Below, in pieces: positions 30,574 through 42,752 of a stretch of 64,000 nt of DNA (its first letter is position 1; each line of letters begins with the position of its first letter). The notes beneath the pieces were generated by a model. The model saw only the letters and a program-made list of their open reading frames with translations, had not been told where the DNA came from and made no database searches. Both the position numbers and the translations under genes were made by a program. Origin of the DNA: Rutpela maculata (Eukaryota > Arthropoda > Insecta > Coleoptera > Cerambycidae); contig OW386285.2 in the NCBI GenBank assembly GCA_936432065.2, positions 99,701,869 to 99,765,868 of the forward strand, in the 5' to 3' direction.

Positions 30574-32067
30574 TAGTCCAATCAATGAATGCCCAAAAGA
30601 GGATTGTAGAGAACATTTGGGAGGGGAGAATTTTTCTCTTCAGGGATGTGTTGGGGGTAGTCAGGAGGTAAACATACTAAAAGTCCCCGCCCTTAGCTCC
30701 ACCGCTTCAGGGGGAAGGGGGGTGGAAAGGTTCCTTTTTTCGATTCTTCGCTTATAACTCGGAAACGATGCATCGTATGGGAAAAGGTAATCTATGCAAA
30801 ATTAAACGTAATTTAATTTCCCATAAGAATGTTTATATTCATTTTCTTCCTATGTGTTATATTTTACGAGATATTCGCCAGCGAAAATCGATAATTAATA
30901 AGAAAAAATCAATTGTGTACCTTGAATATTTCTATCAAAGCGGTTTACCGTGGTCTGATAGTAAATCACAGTCACAAAACAATCTTTATTTTACAACACT
31001 CGACGTATTTACTAACGTAATATTTTGTCGAAGTCTAGACATTTCCTTAAATATACAGTGTGACTCACTTAAAATGAAGATACCCTTATATCTTTTTCAT
31101 TTTGTTTCCGATTTGTATCAAATTTTACTCAAATATAGAACAAATTAGGATCTACTTATGACCAGAAAATCATTCAAATGCAAAAAGGCAAAGCCACCTG
31201 CGGTACCAAAATATGCTGAAAAAAATAAAACATTATGAATGTTAGAAATTCTAAAAAATGCATCCAATCGGCGCCACAAACGTACATACACCAAAATTTG
31301 ATTTGATTATTGATGGGGGATATCTCATACATAAGCTCATCTGGCAAAGGGGGTCCTCAGTTTCCGCAATTTGTGGTGGCTACGTAAAATTCATCGTTCG
31401 TAAAGTTAAAAATCAATATGATTTTTAATCTTTTTCTTCATATTTTGGTACCCCAGGTAGCTTTGCCTTTATAGCAGGTGAATGATTTTCTGGTCATAAG
31501 TAGATCCTAATTTGTTCTATACTTGAGTAAAATTTGATTCAAATCAGACACAAAATGAAAAAGTTATAAGGGTATCTTCATTTTAAGTGAGTCACACTGT
31601 ATATTTAAGGAAATGTCTAGACTTCGACAAAATATTACGTTAGTAAATACGTCGAGTGTTGTAAAATAAAGATTGTTTTGTGACTGTGATTTATTAGCAG
31701 ACCACGGTAAACCGCTTTGATAGAAATATTCAAGGTATACAATTGATTTTTTCTTATTAATTATCGAGTTTCGCTGGCGAATATCTCGTAAAATATAACA
31801 CATGGGAAAAAAATGAATATAAACATCCTTGTGGGAAATTTAATTACGTTTAATTTTGCATAGATTACCTTTTTCGTACGACGCATCATTTCCGAGTTAT
31901 AAGCAAAGAATCGAAAAAAGGAACCTTTCCACCCCCCTCTCCTACTGAAGCGGCGGGGCTAGGGGCGGGGACTTTTAGTATGTTTACCTCTTGACTACCC
32001 CCAACACATTCCTGAAGAGAAAAATTCTCCCCTCCAAAATGTTCTCTACAACTCATTGACTGGACTA
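30574..32067. mobile_element. Palindromic element B with TTA target duplication
   Basis: The arms (30574-31150 and about 31490-32067) are close reverse complements, with ends TAGTCCAATCAATGA and TCATTGACTGGACTA. TTA flanks it at 30571-30573 and 32068-32070, and removing it restores the sequence of foldback A. A TTA duplication suggests PIF/Harbinger, but no transposase is present. The frames at 30768-31148 and 31564-31803 are mirror images of the arms. Confidence 0.85.
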
Positions 32068-32597
32068 TTAAAGCACTTGCTTTAGAAAAAAATGCATTTT
32101 AAACTTTAAAGGTAATTTCGAAACACTTGGATACCAAATATAAACTTAAATATCTCCGAAATTATTAATCCTACATCAATAAACAAAATATATAATTAAT
32201 TCCCAGTTTGTACTTTCTGTAATTGGTCTGTAACATTTTTTCGATAAAGTAATACTTTTTGAGATACTTGACGAAAACCGTTTGGAAATACCTTTTTTTT
32301 TAAGCTAAAATCGCAATTTTGAAGTCGTTATAACTTAAAAACAATCAATTTACGTGAAAAATTGCATAGAACCTTTTCTTCTTAAAATTTGGTTCTATTT
32401 CAGCTCCAATCATGATATATATTTTTTAAGTTCCACCCCCTGAGAGGGGGTGGCATCCACCCCCTATAAATTAGCAAGTCCCCGTACAATATAGAAACTT
32501 TTCTGTGAAGCATTTACTATTATACTGCCAAAAATGAACGAAAACCCTTCAATATGACATTATTCCAAAGTTAAAACCTCTGGTTACTGTACTATAT

Positions 32598-33612
32598 CTC
32601 AATCATGCCAGAACATACTTTACATAAGATTAATGAAGTTTTATCTATTAAGTAATACATTATATTTTTTATTTATTATAGTGCAGAAAAATAAAACATG
32701 CCCCGCTCTCTTTTTATATTAGCTCGATCGGCAGCTTTGAGTTTTTATGGGCTCAATACAACTATCAGAGTGTTGTTTAGCTGCATCACTGATTGGAGGA
32801 AGTGCTACAAGATCGAATGCCTGATGCATTTGCCGTTTAGATATAATATTACCTCAGTTCATTTACTTTGCTTGTTACCATATATAGTAAAAATTTCCCT
32901 CCTGCAGAGCTAATAGCTTCTTTCGTGGCTGAAGACTGATTGAAAATGTTTACAGTTGACCTCAGCTCAGGATGTTGAAGAAGAAGGACTTAGATAACGT
33001 TGTGTGGGAAAAACGTTCAATGGAATGGATGGTTTCTTAAAAAAAGTCAAAAACCGCGTTTGCCGCCCATTTTCCAAGATGGCAGCTTGAGCACAAGTTT
33101 TTTTGGGGAATTTACAGGATTTAAATCAGAAGGCTACAGAGACTATATTATGTATAAATTATCTTGCTTGTATGAGTTTTTTTTTTTAAAACACCTCAGT
33201 TTTAAAATATAATGATTGCACTATTATCTTTCCGTGAGATTGAACCGTTAACTATTAAAGTAATCATAAACTTTTGGGTTATATATTATAGTAGGTATTA
33301 TTCCTCTCGTTAATAATTCTGTAGGTATTTATCGATTCATTTTTATTTATTAACTGGTCTAACATCGTCACGACAGGCGTTTTAGTATTATTGATAAATC
33401 ATTAGCGGATCCCAAATTGTATTCATGCAAACGTAATTCGTTATTATTCCCTAATAATCACACAATTTCACACCTGTTAATTCGATTAGTATAACAACGT
33501 AATGCCCCTTTGTCATTAGAATGTAACTGTTAGCGTGTAATTATGTCTTACAGCTAATGATAATAGACAGGGTTTGTCGGAATTAGTTTTTCGATATATT
33601 TTTTCTACTATA
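32598..33612. other. AT-rich stretch, no gene seen
   Basis: Frames at 32698-32913 and 33000-33212 give no recognisable protein. I see nothing further. Confidence 0.45.
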
Positions 33613-33614
33613 TA

Positions 33615-34508
33615 CAGGGTGTTTCAGCTAAAAGTCCCCGGGTCATTATCTCGTAAAATAATAAAGATATTTAAAATTTGTAAATCGCGGATAATTGACA
33701 CCAAAAAAGGTCTTAAATAACTGCAGTTATAATTGTTCCTTCGCAGTGCACAGAGATGGCACTGCGGTGAGAAATTATTTTTCGATGGCTGGAACCTTGA
33801 AACATGATTCATACGATTATTGAATAAATTGTGAATAATTTTGATTATGTAAAAAATTAATTTTGTAAATACCAGCCGTTTTGGAGCTACATGAATTTTT
33901 TTCTCCATTTTTTTTTGTCGTGTAAATTTTGAAAACTTTTGTAACTTTGCTGTTTATTATTTTAGAACACCAATTATTTAGAACTTTTATCTTATTATAT
34001 TCAATACTTCTTAGATTATTACATATTTTGAAAATTTTTACTAATTTCAACTTTTAAAAATTAGTTGCATTTGAAAAATTCTGAAAATTAAAAATTTTCA
34101 AAATATGTAATAATATAAGAAGTAGGGAATATAATAAGATAAAAGTTCTAAATAATTGGTGTTCTAAAATGATAAACAGAGAAGTTACAGAAGTTTTCAA
34201 AATTTACAGACAAAATAAATGGAGAAAAAAATTCATGTAGCTCCAAAACGGCTGGTATTTACAACATTTTTTACATAGTCAAAATTATTCACAATTTGTT
34301 CTTTAATCATATGAATCGTGTTTCAAGGTTCCAGCCATCGAAAAATAAATTCTCACCGCAGCGCCATCTCTGTGCACTGCGAAGGAACAATTCTAACTGC
34401 AGTTATTTAAGACCTTTTTTCATGTCAATTATCCGCGATTTACAAATTTTAAGTATCTTTATTATTTTACGAGATAATAACCCGGGGACTTTTAGCTGAA
34501 ACACCCTG
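33615..34508. mobile_element. Near-perfect palindromic MITE, TA-flanked
   Basis: The ends are CAGGGTGTTTCAGC and GCTGAAACACCCTG, with TA at 33613-33614 and 34509-34510. Arms of about 430 bases pair almost throughout, meeting near 34060. Tc1/mariner-type target; no coding content, since frames at 33624-34050 and 34296-34499 are shadows. Confidence 0.9.
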
Positions 34509-34510
34509 TA

Positions 34511-35590
34511 TACTAACAATTTTTCTATCTTAAGTCATGCTAAAATAAAAACTTTGTTGACAAAATAACCAATCTAAACTTATTACTACTGCATTTACAT
34601 GTGGAACATATGAATATTAATATCTTTGTATTATTGGTTTCCAATGTATTTCAACTCTTTTAATGTACTATTATTGGTAATTTCGTGTGAACAGTGGCAA
34701 TAAGATATTCTTAATATCCGACCTAAAATATCTTTGGCCTCATATACGATCGATTGGTGGGTATGAAGGTTATTTTTCATTAAATATTTAACCAATAATT
34801 GTTCAGTATTAAGTATTTTACGCCACATTATGTCTGATTTAATCATACCTAATATTGTAAGTGGACAAACATCTTTTGTAATTAATTAATATCAAGAACG
34901 CAACATTTCTGCACAGAAATTTTCAATTTTAATTATAGAATAAAACGAATAGAATAAAAAATAAGTGTACCTGGTTGTGCCTTCATCTTGTTCTTCTTCA
35001 CGCGTGAGGCGATTTCTCTGCCTATGCAAGTATTCTTTTACTTGCATAGAAGACCTACAGTTTAACGTGGATTCTGTACTACGGAAAATCTACTGGGGAA
35101 ATATACTCTTGCTAATTTCCCGTTGCCTTGGGAGAGGGAAGCTGAACTTGTACCGCTTGCAGTCGAAGGTTTTTTTGGTCTGAGCACCCATCAGAGTATT
35201 GAATGCGCTAAGCGTTGCTTAACTTCAAAAACGAAGTATTGTCATTATCATTCAAGTATCTTTATTTGTACATCAACTTTCTAAAATTTTAGGTTATTTT
35301 TATTTCATTCTCATAAAAACATTTAGTTTTGCATTACAGAACGCGTTTTCTTGTGAAACGGTGTCGCTGAAGTGGGTGGTAGGGATTACCCCCACATAAC
35401 ACAGACATACATACAAGTACCTACTAAGTACAAACTGTGTTATGTGGGACCCAATTATAAAAATTTTGACATATTTAGAGAACAAGGCAGTGGCTTTGAT
35501 GTATTTGTACATGACCAATTTCTGGTCCACCAGCATCTACCTGATACAATCATCGACCGCAAGCATATTTGTCGGCCCATGCAGTTCCTC
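34511..35590. other. No gene supported; one strong hairpin
   Basis: The stem CCCACATAACACAG (35391-35404) pairs perfectly with CTGTGTTATGTGGG (35435-35448). A minus-strand frame at 34631-34846 (MIKSDIMWRKILNTEQ...) has unrelated, protein-like composition but I do not recognise it. Confidence 0.4.
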
Positions 35591-35595
35591 TAGAC

Positions 35596-35715
35596 TGCAG
35601 ACCAGGAGGCCATTGATCACTAATTGTGTATAATGCGTTTACGCCGAAAATGCCTGTACTTTGGGTCGTAGAACACAGACATGCCGATGCCAGCCTCTTT
35701 TTTTTGGTACAAGAA
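35596..35715 (+). repeat. Dispersed repeat, partner at 40150-40310 (inverted)
   Basis: GATCACTAATTGTGTA, then ACGCCGAAAATGC, GTAGAACACAGACATGCC and CTCTTTTTTTTGGTAC match the reverse complement of 40150-40310 with scattered changes. Class unknown. Confidence 0.65.
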
Positions 35716-36066
35716 TGAAAAAAATGTTGAAAAGTTTGTTAAAAACGGACCTTCAAAAAAATTATAGATTCAATGAGAATCTCTCAATTTACTCCCAAAC
35801 ATCATGAATCCCGACTTTATGAATGGCAGTCAGAAACTTGTTAAGTATGAATCGACTGATTGCGAAAATACATTCACCGCCTTTGAAGAGTGATGCAAAA
35901 GCCTTACCACGATAATTGATGGCGTACTGCAGCTTCCTGCCGCATGTACTGGTCACTCATTTACTTCAATTAATGTCATAAACTTATGGCAGGCAATCAG
36001 AAACCTACTGAGGGTAAAAATACATTCGTCATTCACGATAATGAATTGTGTCTTCTACCGCATGTT

Positions 36067-37164
36067 CCCAAGGAACAATTTAAAAGTCATTTGGACTTGA
36101 GGAGGTTTTAAGAAAGGTTTGTCAGGGTTAGGAAATAGTCATGTGCTTTATTGATGTTGTAGTTAAGGCATTTTAGGCTTCAAGTCTACTTGCTCTTAAT
36201 AGTAAGTTTTAAAGCATTCTGTAAGACCTAATTATAAAGCTAATTTGCTTGTAGGATAATATGTATTTGTAATGGATTTATCATAACCTACATAAAACTC
36301 TCCATAAAGCTAATTAGTTTTATGAACGTCTTAAATTCCATTTAGATTTAAAGAGGCTTTAAATTATTCTTTATGGTTTTAACATATTTGCAATAAATGC
36401 ATTTTTATTACTTTTTAAAACTAGACATTTTCAATGCCTATTAGTACTTATTAAAGGCCATTACAAAACTAGACTCTTAAAACATCCTTGATAAATGTTG
36501 TGATGAAACCGTTATGAAGAAAAAAGGCCTCTATAAATCTAAAAGGCAAATTTTAATTCCATAAAACACTTTCCAAAACCTCAATAAAACATTTATTATA
36601 AAAATAATAAACAATCCCAAGGAACAATTCAAAAGTCATTTGGACTTGAGGATGTTTTAAGAAAGGTTTGTCAGGGTTAGGAAATAGTCATGTGCTTTAT
36701 TGATGTTGTAGTTAAGGCCTTTTAGGCTTCAAGTATACTTGCTCTTAATAGTAAGTTTTAAAACATTCTGTAAGACCTAATTATAAAGCTAATTTGCTTC
36801 TAGGATAATAGGTATTTGTAATGGTTTTATCATAACCTACATAAAACTCTCCATAAAGCTAATTAGTTTTATGAACGTCTTAAATTCCATTTAGATTTAA
36901 AGAGGCTTTAAATTATTCTTTATGGTTTTAACATATTTGCAATAAATGCAATTTAAATCCTTTTTAAAACTAGACATTTTCAATGCCTATTAGTACTTAT
37001 TAAAGGCCATTACAAAACTAGACTCTTAAAACATCCTGGATAAATGTTGTGATGAAACCATTATGAAGAAAAAAAAGCCTCTATAAATCTAAAAGGCAAA
37101 TTTTAATTCCATAAAACACTTTCCAAAACCTCAATAAAACATTTATTATAAAAATAATAAACAA
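36067..37164. repeat. Tandem duplication, 549-base unit, two copies
   Basis: 36067-36615 and 36616-37164 are almost identical, each starting CCCAAGGAACAATT and ending AAAATAATAAACAAT. The few differences suggest a recent event. Confidence 0.92.
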
Positions 37165-37545
37165 TATGTCTGCCTGAAGTGTCGTTGATGCATGTGTGTG
37201 TGTGTGTTAATTAAAAGCATTTCACGACTTACTGATGTGTAATTAAGTCTTTTTTGGAAAGGCGGAAGAAAATAAAAAAGAGTGGCCATTTTAAAAGGAC
37301 TGTTAAAACACACACACATACAAATTATTTTGAGGTTAAGTTTTAAGTTTTTTGTATCAAATGTCAACGTCCCAAACGTTTTATTACAGCTTTTATCAAG
37401 TCCATGTGATCTTATCCAAGTGCATTTGCATTTTTGTAAGGAAGGGATTATTTGTGATAGTATACAAAAAGACTAAAAGGACTTCATTTAGAGTAAATGT
37501 TCTAGGTCATTACCATTATTAGAATATATAGTTTAATGAGAGGAC

Positions 37546-38294
37546 CAGTGTTGCCAGATCAAAATTTTAAAAGTTATCAGACGACGCTTTAAAAAGTTAC
37601 TAAATCTTACTAAAATTTCACTAGATTTGAAATTAAAGCTCTCATTTTTAATTTTCAAAAGTTGAATTGTCTGTAGGACACGTAATTTCTTGAGCTCTCT
37701 GAGCACAGCATAGCTTTGAGCGTCCTCTATCTGATTCTTTCGTTGCCAGACTTCGTACTCTGTATTGTATTAAATGGTTTGTAACTAGAAAGAACTGTTT
37801 GTCTACGAGACGCTAGAGGGCAACGAGCCCAGGCTATTCGATTGTAGCGATTCACGGTCAATAAACTATACGGTTACCTCAATTCAGCATTTAAACGAGA
37901 GAGACGCGCGGAGCCGGGAATCAAATGAAAGATATTCTGTTAGGGTCCACAGCCTACGTCAGCTGTAGACACTACAGGTATCTTTGTCTGTGTCTTTTGC
38001 ACGGAAATCAGATATGTATGTCTCTTTCATTCGATTCCCCGCTCCGCGCGTTTCTCTCGTCTAAGAGCTGCTGATCGAGGTAACCGTAGAATTTACTGAC
38101 CGTAATTGCAATTAACGAGAATTAAATGGATCGCAACTCGAATTTAATGTTTGTCTACCTACCAGTAGAGGGCAATAAATTGGATGATTCAAAAATCATT
38201 AAAAATGGGCATGTTCATAAAAGTTTTCACTAAATCACTAAATTTAAAAAAAATCACCAGATCTAGTGAAATTTCACTAGACCTGGCAACAATG
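37546..38294. mobile_element. hAT-type MITE with GAGAGGAC target duplication
   Basis: The ends CAGTGTTGCCAG and CTGGCAACAATG are flanked by an exact octamer GAGAGGAC (37538-37545 and 38295-38302). Inside, about 37855-38100 is a palindrome with CGGTTACCTC/GAGGTAACCG. Non-coding. Confidence 0.93.
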
Positions 38295-39209
38295 GAGAGG
38301 ACTGTAAAATGACAATTAGGTTTTTAGTTGGCCGGCCATGTTTTTCTTGTTATATAAAAATATTCAAGGTCAATCTCACAATTATAATTATCAATAATTA
38401 TCACTTTTTCGTTAGCAAATTAAGGTAGAATTACAAGAAACGACTGAAAATTACCTTGGGAACCGAGAAGCAGCCCACTGTTTTAAATTTGCTGGGCCTT
38501 TTGCTTTTGGGCCTTTCTTATGTAGTGTTAACGATAAACTGCCGTTGGTTTTAATTTTTTTGTCATACCTGATGGCTTTTTATTACTTTTTAAATCGGCC
38601 TTAGAGTGCTCTACGCTTTATACATTTCAAATTCCATTTTATCTTCAATAAGTCTGATGATGTGTTTGCTTAAATCAGTTTAGAAAAAATAAATGCAATA
38701 ATAAAATTATTTGGATTCCTTCGTGGACATTCTTATAGCTTCTCAGTTCTAATATGGTTTTAAAAATCAGTTTTAAGGTAGCCTTCTAGGTGTTTTCTAG
38801 AAATGCAGGAAGCTAATAGAAAAGCTTCTGACAGCTTTAAAATAGGTTTTAAGAAAGGTTTTAAAACGGCCTGAACAAGGTTTTTAAGAGCAGCACTATG
38901 CCTCACTAAGGAGTTTTATGATGGAATTTAAAAAGGCCTTAACAACCTTCATAAGGGTGGGCCCTTTTAGTCTACAAGTCGCTTTATGTTGGTATTAAGG
39001 ATATTGTTACAGCAAAATAGATTTTTCAAGGCATTTTATAAATAGTTTTATAGCACCCTTGTATACATTTAAGAAACTAAAATTGTTCCTTGGGGTTGAT
39101 TACTGCGGTAGGTAAGGAAGTTACGTTACGAATAAAAGAAAAACATTCAAAATGACGAAAATTGAAAAATGCGATTTATAAAAGTAATAATTATTATATT
39201 GATTATACA

Positions 39210-39730
39210 GCCACACAAAAAAAAATTCTTTCTGACCTGGGAATCAGTCTTTCATATCCTATAGTATTTTGAATCGTTGAATCCAAATCTGCCATTAGAT
39301 TTGAGCCAGCACGTCTCAGTTTTGCACAAAATGCAAAAACCGTGAAAATAAGCGCTTACACGCCAAGGTTTTTTACATTTTCTGCAAAACTGGGACGTGC
39401 TACTATATGGATATGAAAATATCATCCCCAGATCAAAAAAAAAAAAAAAATTTGGCTATGCACAGCCACATAGTTTTTTTTTCTTATATGGGGTCAAACT
39501 CTCATATCCTATAGTATTTTGACCCACTGAATAGATTTTTGAATTCAAATTCTGAATTCTGAATTCAAATCCGCCATCAGATTTGAGCCAGCACGTCTCA
39601 GGTTTTTGCATTTTATGCAAAACTGAGACGTGCTGGCTCAAATCGGATGGCAGATTTGGATTCAGCGGGTCAAAATACTGAATATGAAAGTGTGATCCCG
39701 AATCAGAAAGAAACATTTTTTTGTGAGACT
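39210..39730. repeat. Palindromic MITE pair
   Basis: Outer ends resemble CAGYCWCACAAAAAAA in inverted orientation. Inner arms contain AGCACGTCTCAGTTTT and ATTTGAGCCAGCACGTC in both directions, twice. It may be one MITE inserted into another of the same family. The frame at 39456-39716 is a shadow. Confidence 0.7.
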
Positions 39731-40149
39731 GTGTTATGCATAAGTTTTAGCATTTTACTACCATAATGGTTACTGATTTTCTTATTTAATAAAAAGGTTA
39801 TTTTTATTCCTTTACCACTGTTAAAAATTATAAGTCCTACTGCAGATAAAATATTGATCAAAAGTACAACTTCACGTTACAAATTTATTTTTCTCTAGAA
39901 TAATAACAAATTTATATGAAACTAAAAAAAAAAACAAAAATGGGATGCTAATTATTTTTAAATTCTTTCTTCTCTTATTTTTTTCTATTTTAAACAAAAC
40001 ATGGTAAAAAGGAATCAGCAAGTTTGTATTTGTTTAAATATATAAATATTTTTTGAAATTGCCAAATATGTATCACTTTTCAATGACAGCGAATGTAATT
40101 TTGTACTCAGTAGGTTCATATACTTACCGAATTTTTGAATGCTATTCAT

Positions 40150-40310
40150 TTTTTATCTGCTTTTTTTCCAAATTCTGCCCCACATCTCTGTACCAAAAAA
40201 GAGGGCTGGTATGGGTACTTCTGTGCTCTACGAAGCCAAATTTACAACATTACAAGCATTTTTGGCATAAACGTATTTTACACAATTAGTGATCGGTAGG
40301 CTCCTAGTCA
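40150..40310 (-). repeat. Inverted copy of the repeat at 35596-35715
   Basis: Reads in reverse as GATCACTAATTGTGTA followed by the same landmarks; a TTTGGTACAG end is shared. Confidence 0.65.
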
Positions 40311-40416
40311 TCCAGGTATGGAGTTTTATGTTGGTTAATAATAAAAAAACATTTTTAATAAAAATATTTTGAAGGTCATCCAACAGGTGTGTGAGCTCAT
40401 CCTTGACTACTACAAG

Positions 40417-40708
40417 CAGAGATGGGCGAAGGAAACTTTCCAATAAAAGTTTCCAGACAATTTTCGGGAGTTTCCAGAATGAAGTTTTGATAAAGATCAG
40501 AGATGGGTAAAGGAAACTTTCCACATGAAAGTGTTCGGAACGAAATTTTGATAAAATTAAAGTTTTCAAAAAATATTTAAATATTCTGAAAGTTCCCAAA
40601 GGAAACTTTCCCGGAATTTTGGAAACTTTCAGATATTCAAATATTTTATTGATAACTTTCACTTTTATCCAAATATCGTTCTGGGAAAATTTCCTTTACC
40701 CATCTCTG
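40417..40708. mobile_element. Short hAT MITE, same family as 685-4294
   Basis: The ends are CAGAGATGGGCGAAGGAAAC and its near reverse complement. Flanking octamers ACTACAAG (40409-40416) and ATTACAAG (40709-40716) differ at one base. A second CAGAGATGGGTAAAGG lies inside at about 40498, an internal end duplication. GAAACTTTCC motifs repeat throughout. Confidence 0.9.
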
Positions 40709-40738
40709 ATTACAAGTAAGATGGTCTGATTTGCAATC

Positions 40739-41030
40739 TCAAATTTGCAACATGTATTCACTATAAATATTAAATAGGATTGATGACAAAACATAGTCAC
40801 ATCGGATGCCTTTACATTTACATTTGTCGAAGTTGTAGTTGTCAATTGTCACCAATATAGCAATATAGAGTTTCCTCCGTGCAGTCGGAGAATAAAAATC
40901 ATGAGAACATCCAGATATCTGCATGTTCCCGTCTACAATAATACCCCATAGTTTGTTCTATTGCACATTTTTGAATGCCTTATGGCAGTGACCAGTGTAC
41001 GAAACAAAGGAACATAACACGTAATACCCT
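40739..41030 (-). pseudogene. LINE reverse transcriptase relic
   Basis: On the minus strand the relic reads SYTGHCHKAFKNVQ, then KCKGIRCDYVLSSILFNIYS. These resemble the D...KAFD box and the G(V/I)RQGC(V)LSPILFNIYSE motif of non-LTR reverse transcriptases. It is heavily decayed with stops between. Confidence 0.55.
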
Positions 41031-41262
41031 TTTACCTTCTTGACAAGTTGTCGAAAATCCACTATTTGTTTTCTAGTATTCCTTAACAATACCTGCTTGC
41101 TCAGGAATACATGCCAAGATCGATAATGCTAAAGGCTTGGTTGAAGAATATGCAGATTTATTTTAGTAGCGTGTGATATTAATGCCAAGAAATTGCAGTT
41201 CTAATAGATATGTGTCATGTCTTTCCTATATAAGTGGTACAAAGATTGAAGTTCTCCAATTA

Positions 41263-41912
41263 GGAAGTTTCCATTTTTCTCATTTTCTCGTAATAAATAA
41301 TCGTAAAAATCTAAAAAATATCTGAAAAAGTTGTGGTCCTTCCAAGTTTAAAATGCTGCGATCATCTGGACTGAGGCTCGATTACGTCACAATACATGAT
41401 TCCGCCAACAGCGAGAGGGCGCGGGCACCTTTATACTCGCTGGCAGGCACCGGCAGTTTATAGCCAGCTTGCATTTGAAAGCCGAAAAAATTGCTAAAAC
41501 ATGCAATTTTAGCACGTTCATATTTTTCGAAAAAGACCATTGGGGCGGCCGTATGATGTCGCGACGTAAAGAAGAAGTCTTCCAGATAAACCTGATCGTA
41601 AATTGCACGGCGAAATTCGAAAATTCGGCTCGGCACGAACGAATCAAAAGTGACATTTTGTGACATTTCAGAAAATCGAGCACACACACTAAATAAAGGG
41701 AACATACGGCGCGCCGCCGATATGGCAAGTCAGCGCGTTGTGTATTGAGACTTCACGGTGGACTTCAGCCGAAGCGAAGTATTCAAATAAGAAATTGAAT
41801 AAGTTCGTGAGATTTTGAGATATCGAGATAATTTTTTTTTGTTTGACTAGTTATCTGAAAGACTACGGTATGAAGTTGAATGTACATGATATTTCTAAAA
41901 TAGGAAACTTCC
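41263..41912. mobile_element. Small TA-flanked element carrying the S core
   Basis: The ends GGAAGTTTCC and GGAAACTTCC are flanked by TA (41261-41262 and 41913-41914). Inside, 41470-41680 is nearly identical to the GC-richer core of repeat S. The frames at 41382-41728 lie in this core and match those in the other S copies. Confidence 0.6.
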
Positions 41913-42027
41913 TAATTATCGAAGTATATTTCCGTTTCCCATATTTTTTGACATATTTTGTGAAGGATTTTCACTCGATTTTTACCAAATAACTTAGGCG
42001 GCTCAGCTAGCTGTTTTGTTAGTTTTA

Positions 42028-42747
42028 CTTCCACATCCAGTGGAAGTATAGTAACGACAAACAAATTTAAAAAAATTTTTATTGTTCAAATAGGCTTAGA
42101 ATGTCATGAAACGTCGAGATTTTAAGTTTGAGCGAAAAAAAATTATGTCTATCGTCTGTCTGTCGGTCTGTCTGTCGGTCTGTCTGTCGGTCTGTCTATC
42201 GGTCTGTCTGTCTGTAACTTTTTTTGTGCGCACGTTTACTCTGGAACCGTTTAAGATATTGACTTGAAATTTGGTACACATATGTACTTTAACGAGATCT
42301 TGTTCCGTCAAAGGGTGGGGGGTAAATTGGAGTAAATTTGGGGTAAATACGTAAATCAAGCAGGTAAGAGTCCATAAAATTGGTATTTAGTATATACAAG
42401 AGAAGCCAAGGTCTCAAAAAAATTTTTGGCATTAGCCACCCCTCATTACTACCCCTACCCCATTATTAAATGAGATGAAAAAAAAATGATTTAGTGTGTG
42501 TACAAAAACCGAGACAAAAACCAGAAACCTCAAAATATTTTTTTACCCTCACTTCCACCTCCCCTATCACCACCCCCACCCCACTACCGATGTGAGGTAT
42601 CGTGTTATGGGTTTTTGGGGTAGAGGATTTCATATATTATATTATTAAATTTCCATAAACAATTATTTCCACATACAATTTTTTTTCATTGTGAGTGACT
42701 TGGATAAAAAATCTGAATGTGGAAGTAGTGATTCCTTGGGCAGCGGT
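42028..42747 (-). repeat. Repeat R, copy 4
   Basis: Most complete copy, with TTTTA at 42023-42027 and 42748-42752. It contains an expanded (TCTG)n tract at about 42150-42212, read in one frame as Thr-Asp-Arg-Gln repeats. No gene. Confidence 0.88.
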
Positions 42748-42752
42748 TTTTA

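Larger units (their letters stand above)
14288..32594. mobile_element. Foldback element A, copy A2, expanded by nested insertions
   Basis: The left arm is 14288-14310 plus 14975-15807. The right arm is about 30512-30573 plus 32068-32594. Together they are the reverse complement of A1. Ends are TAGTACAGTACC and its counterpart, and TAT flanks both sides (14285-14287 and 32595-32597). The part matching A1 positions of about 1262-1608 is missing at the centre. Everything else inside is later insertions, described separately. Confidence 0.8.
36067..39094. mobile_element. DNA element with CCCAAGGAACAATTT ends
   Basis: Perfect 15-bp terminal inverted repeats, flanked by GTT at 36064-36066 and 39095-39097. 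The interior is rich in GGTTTTAA/TTAAAACC and AAGGCC motifs. The first 549 bases are repeated in tandem, including the end itself. A hAT element lies at 37546. No transposase visible. The flanks also share CTACCGCA/TGCGGTAG, so the ends could lie slightly further out. Confidence 0.75.

Noticed and set aside
36067..37164. CRISPR array from direct repeats
   Set aside because: Two 549-base copies without spacers; the whole window is eukaryotic repeat DNA.
39456..39716. Minus-strand frame of 86 codons
   Set aside because: It reads through palindromic MITE arms and has no conserved content.
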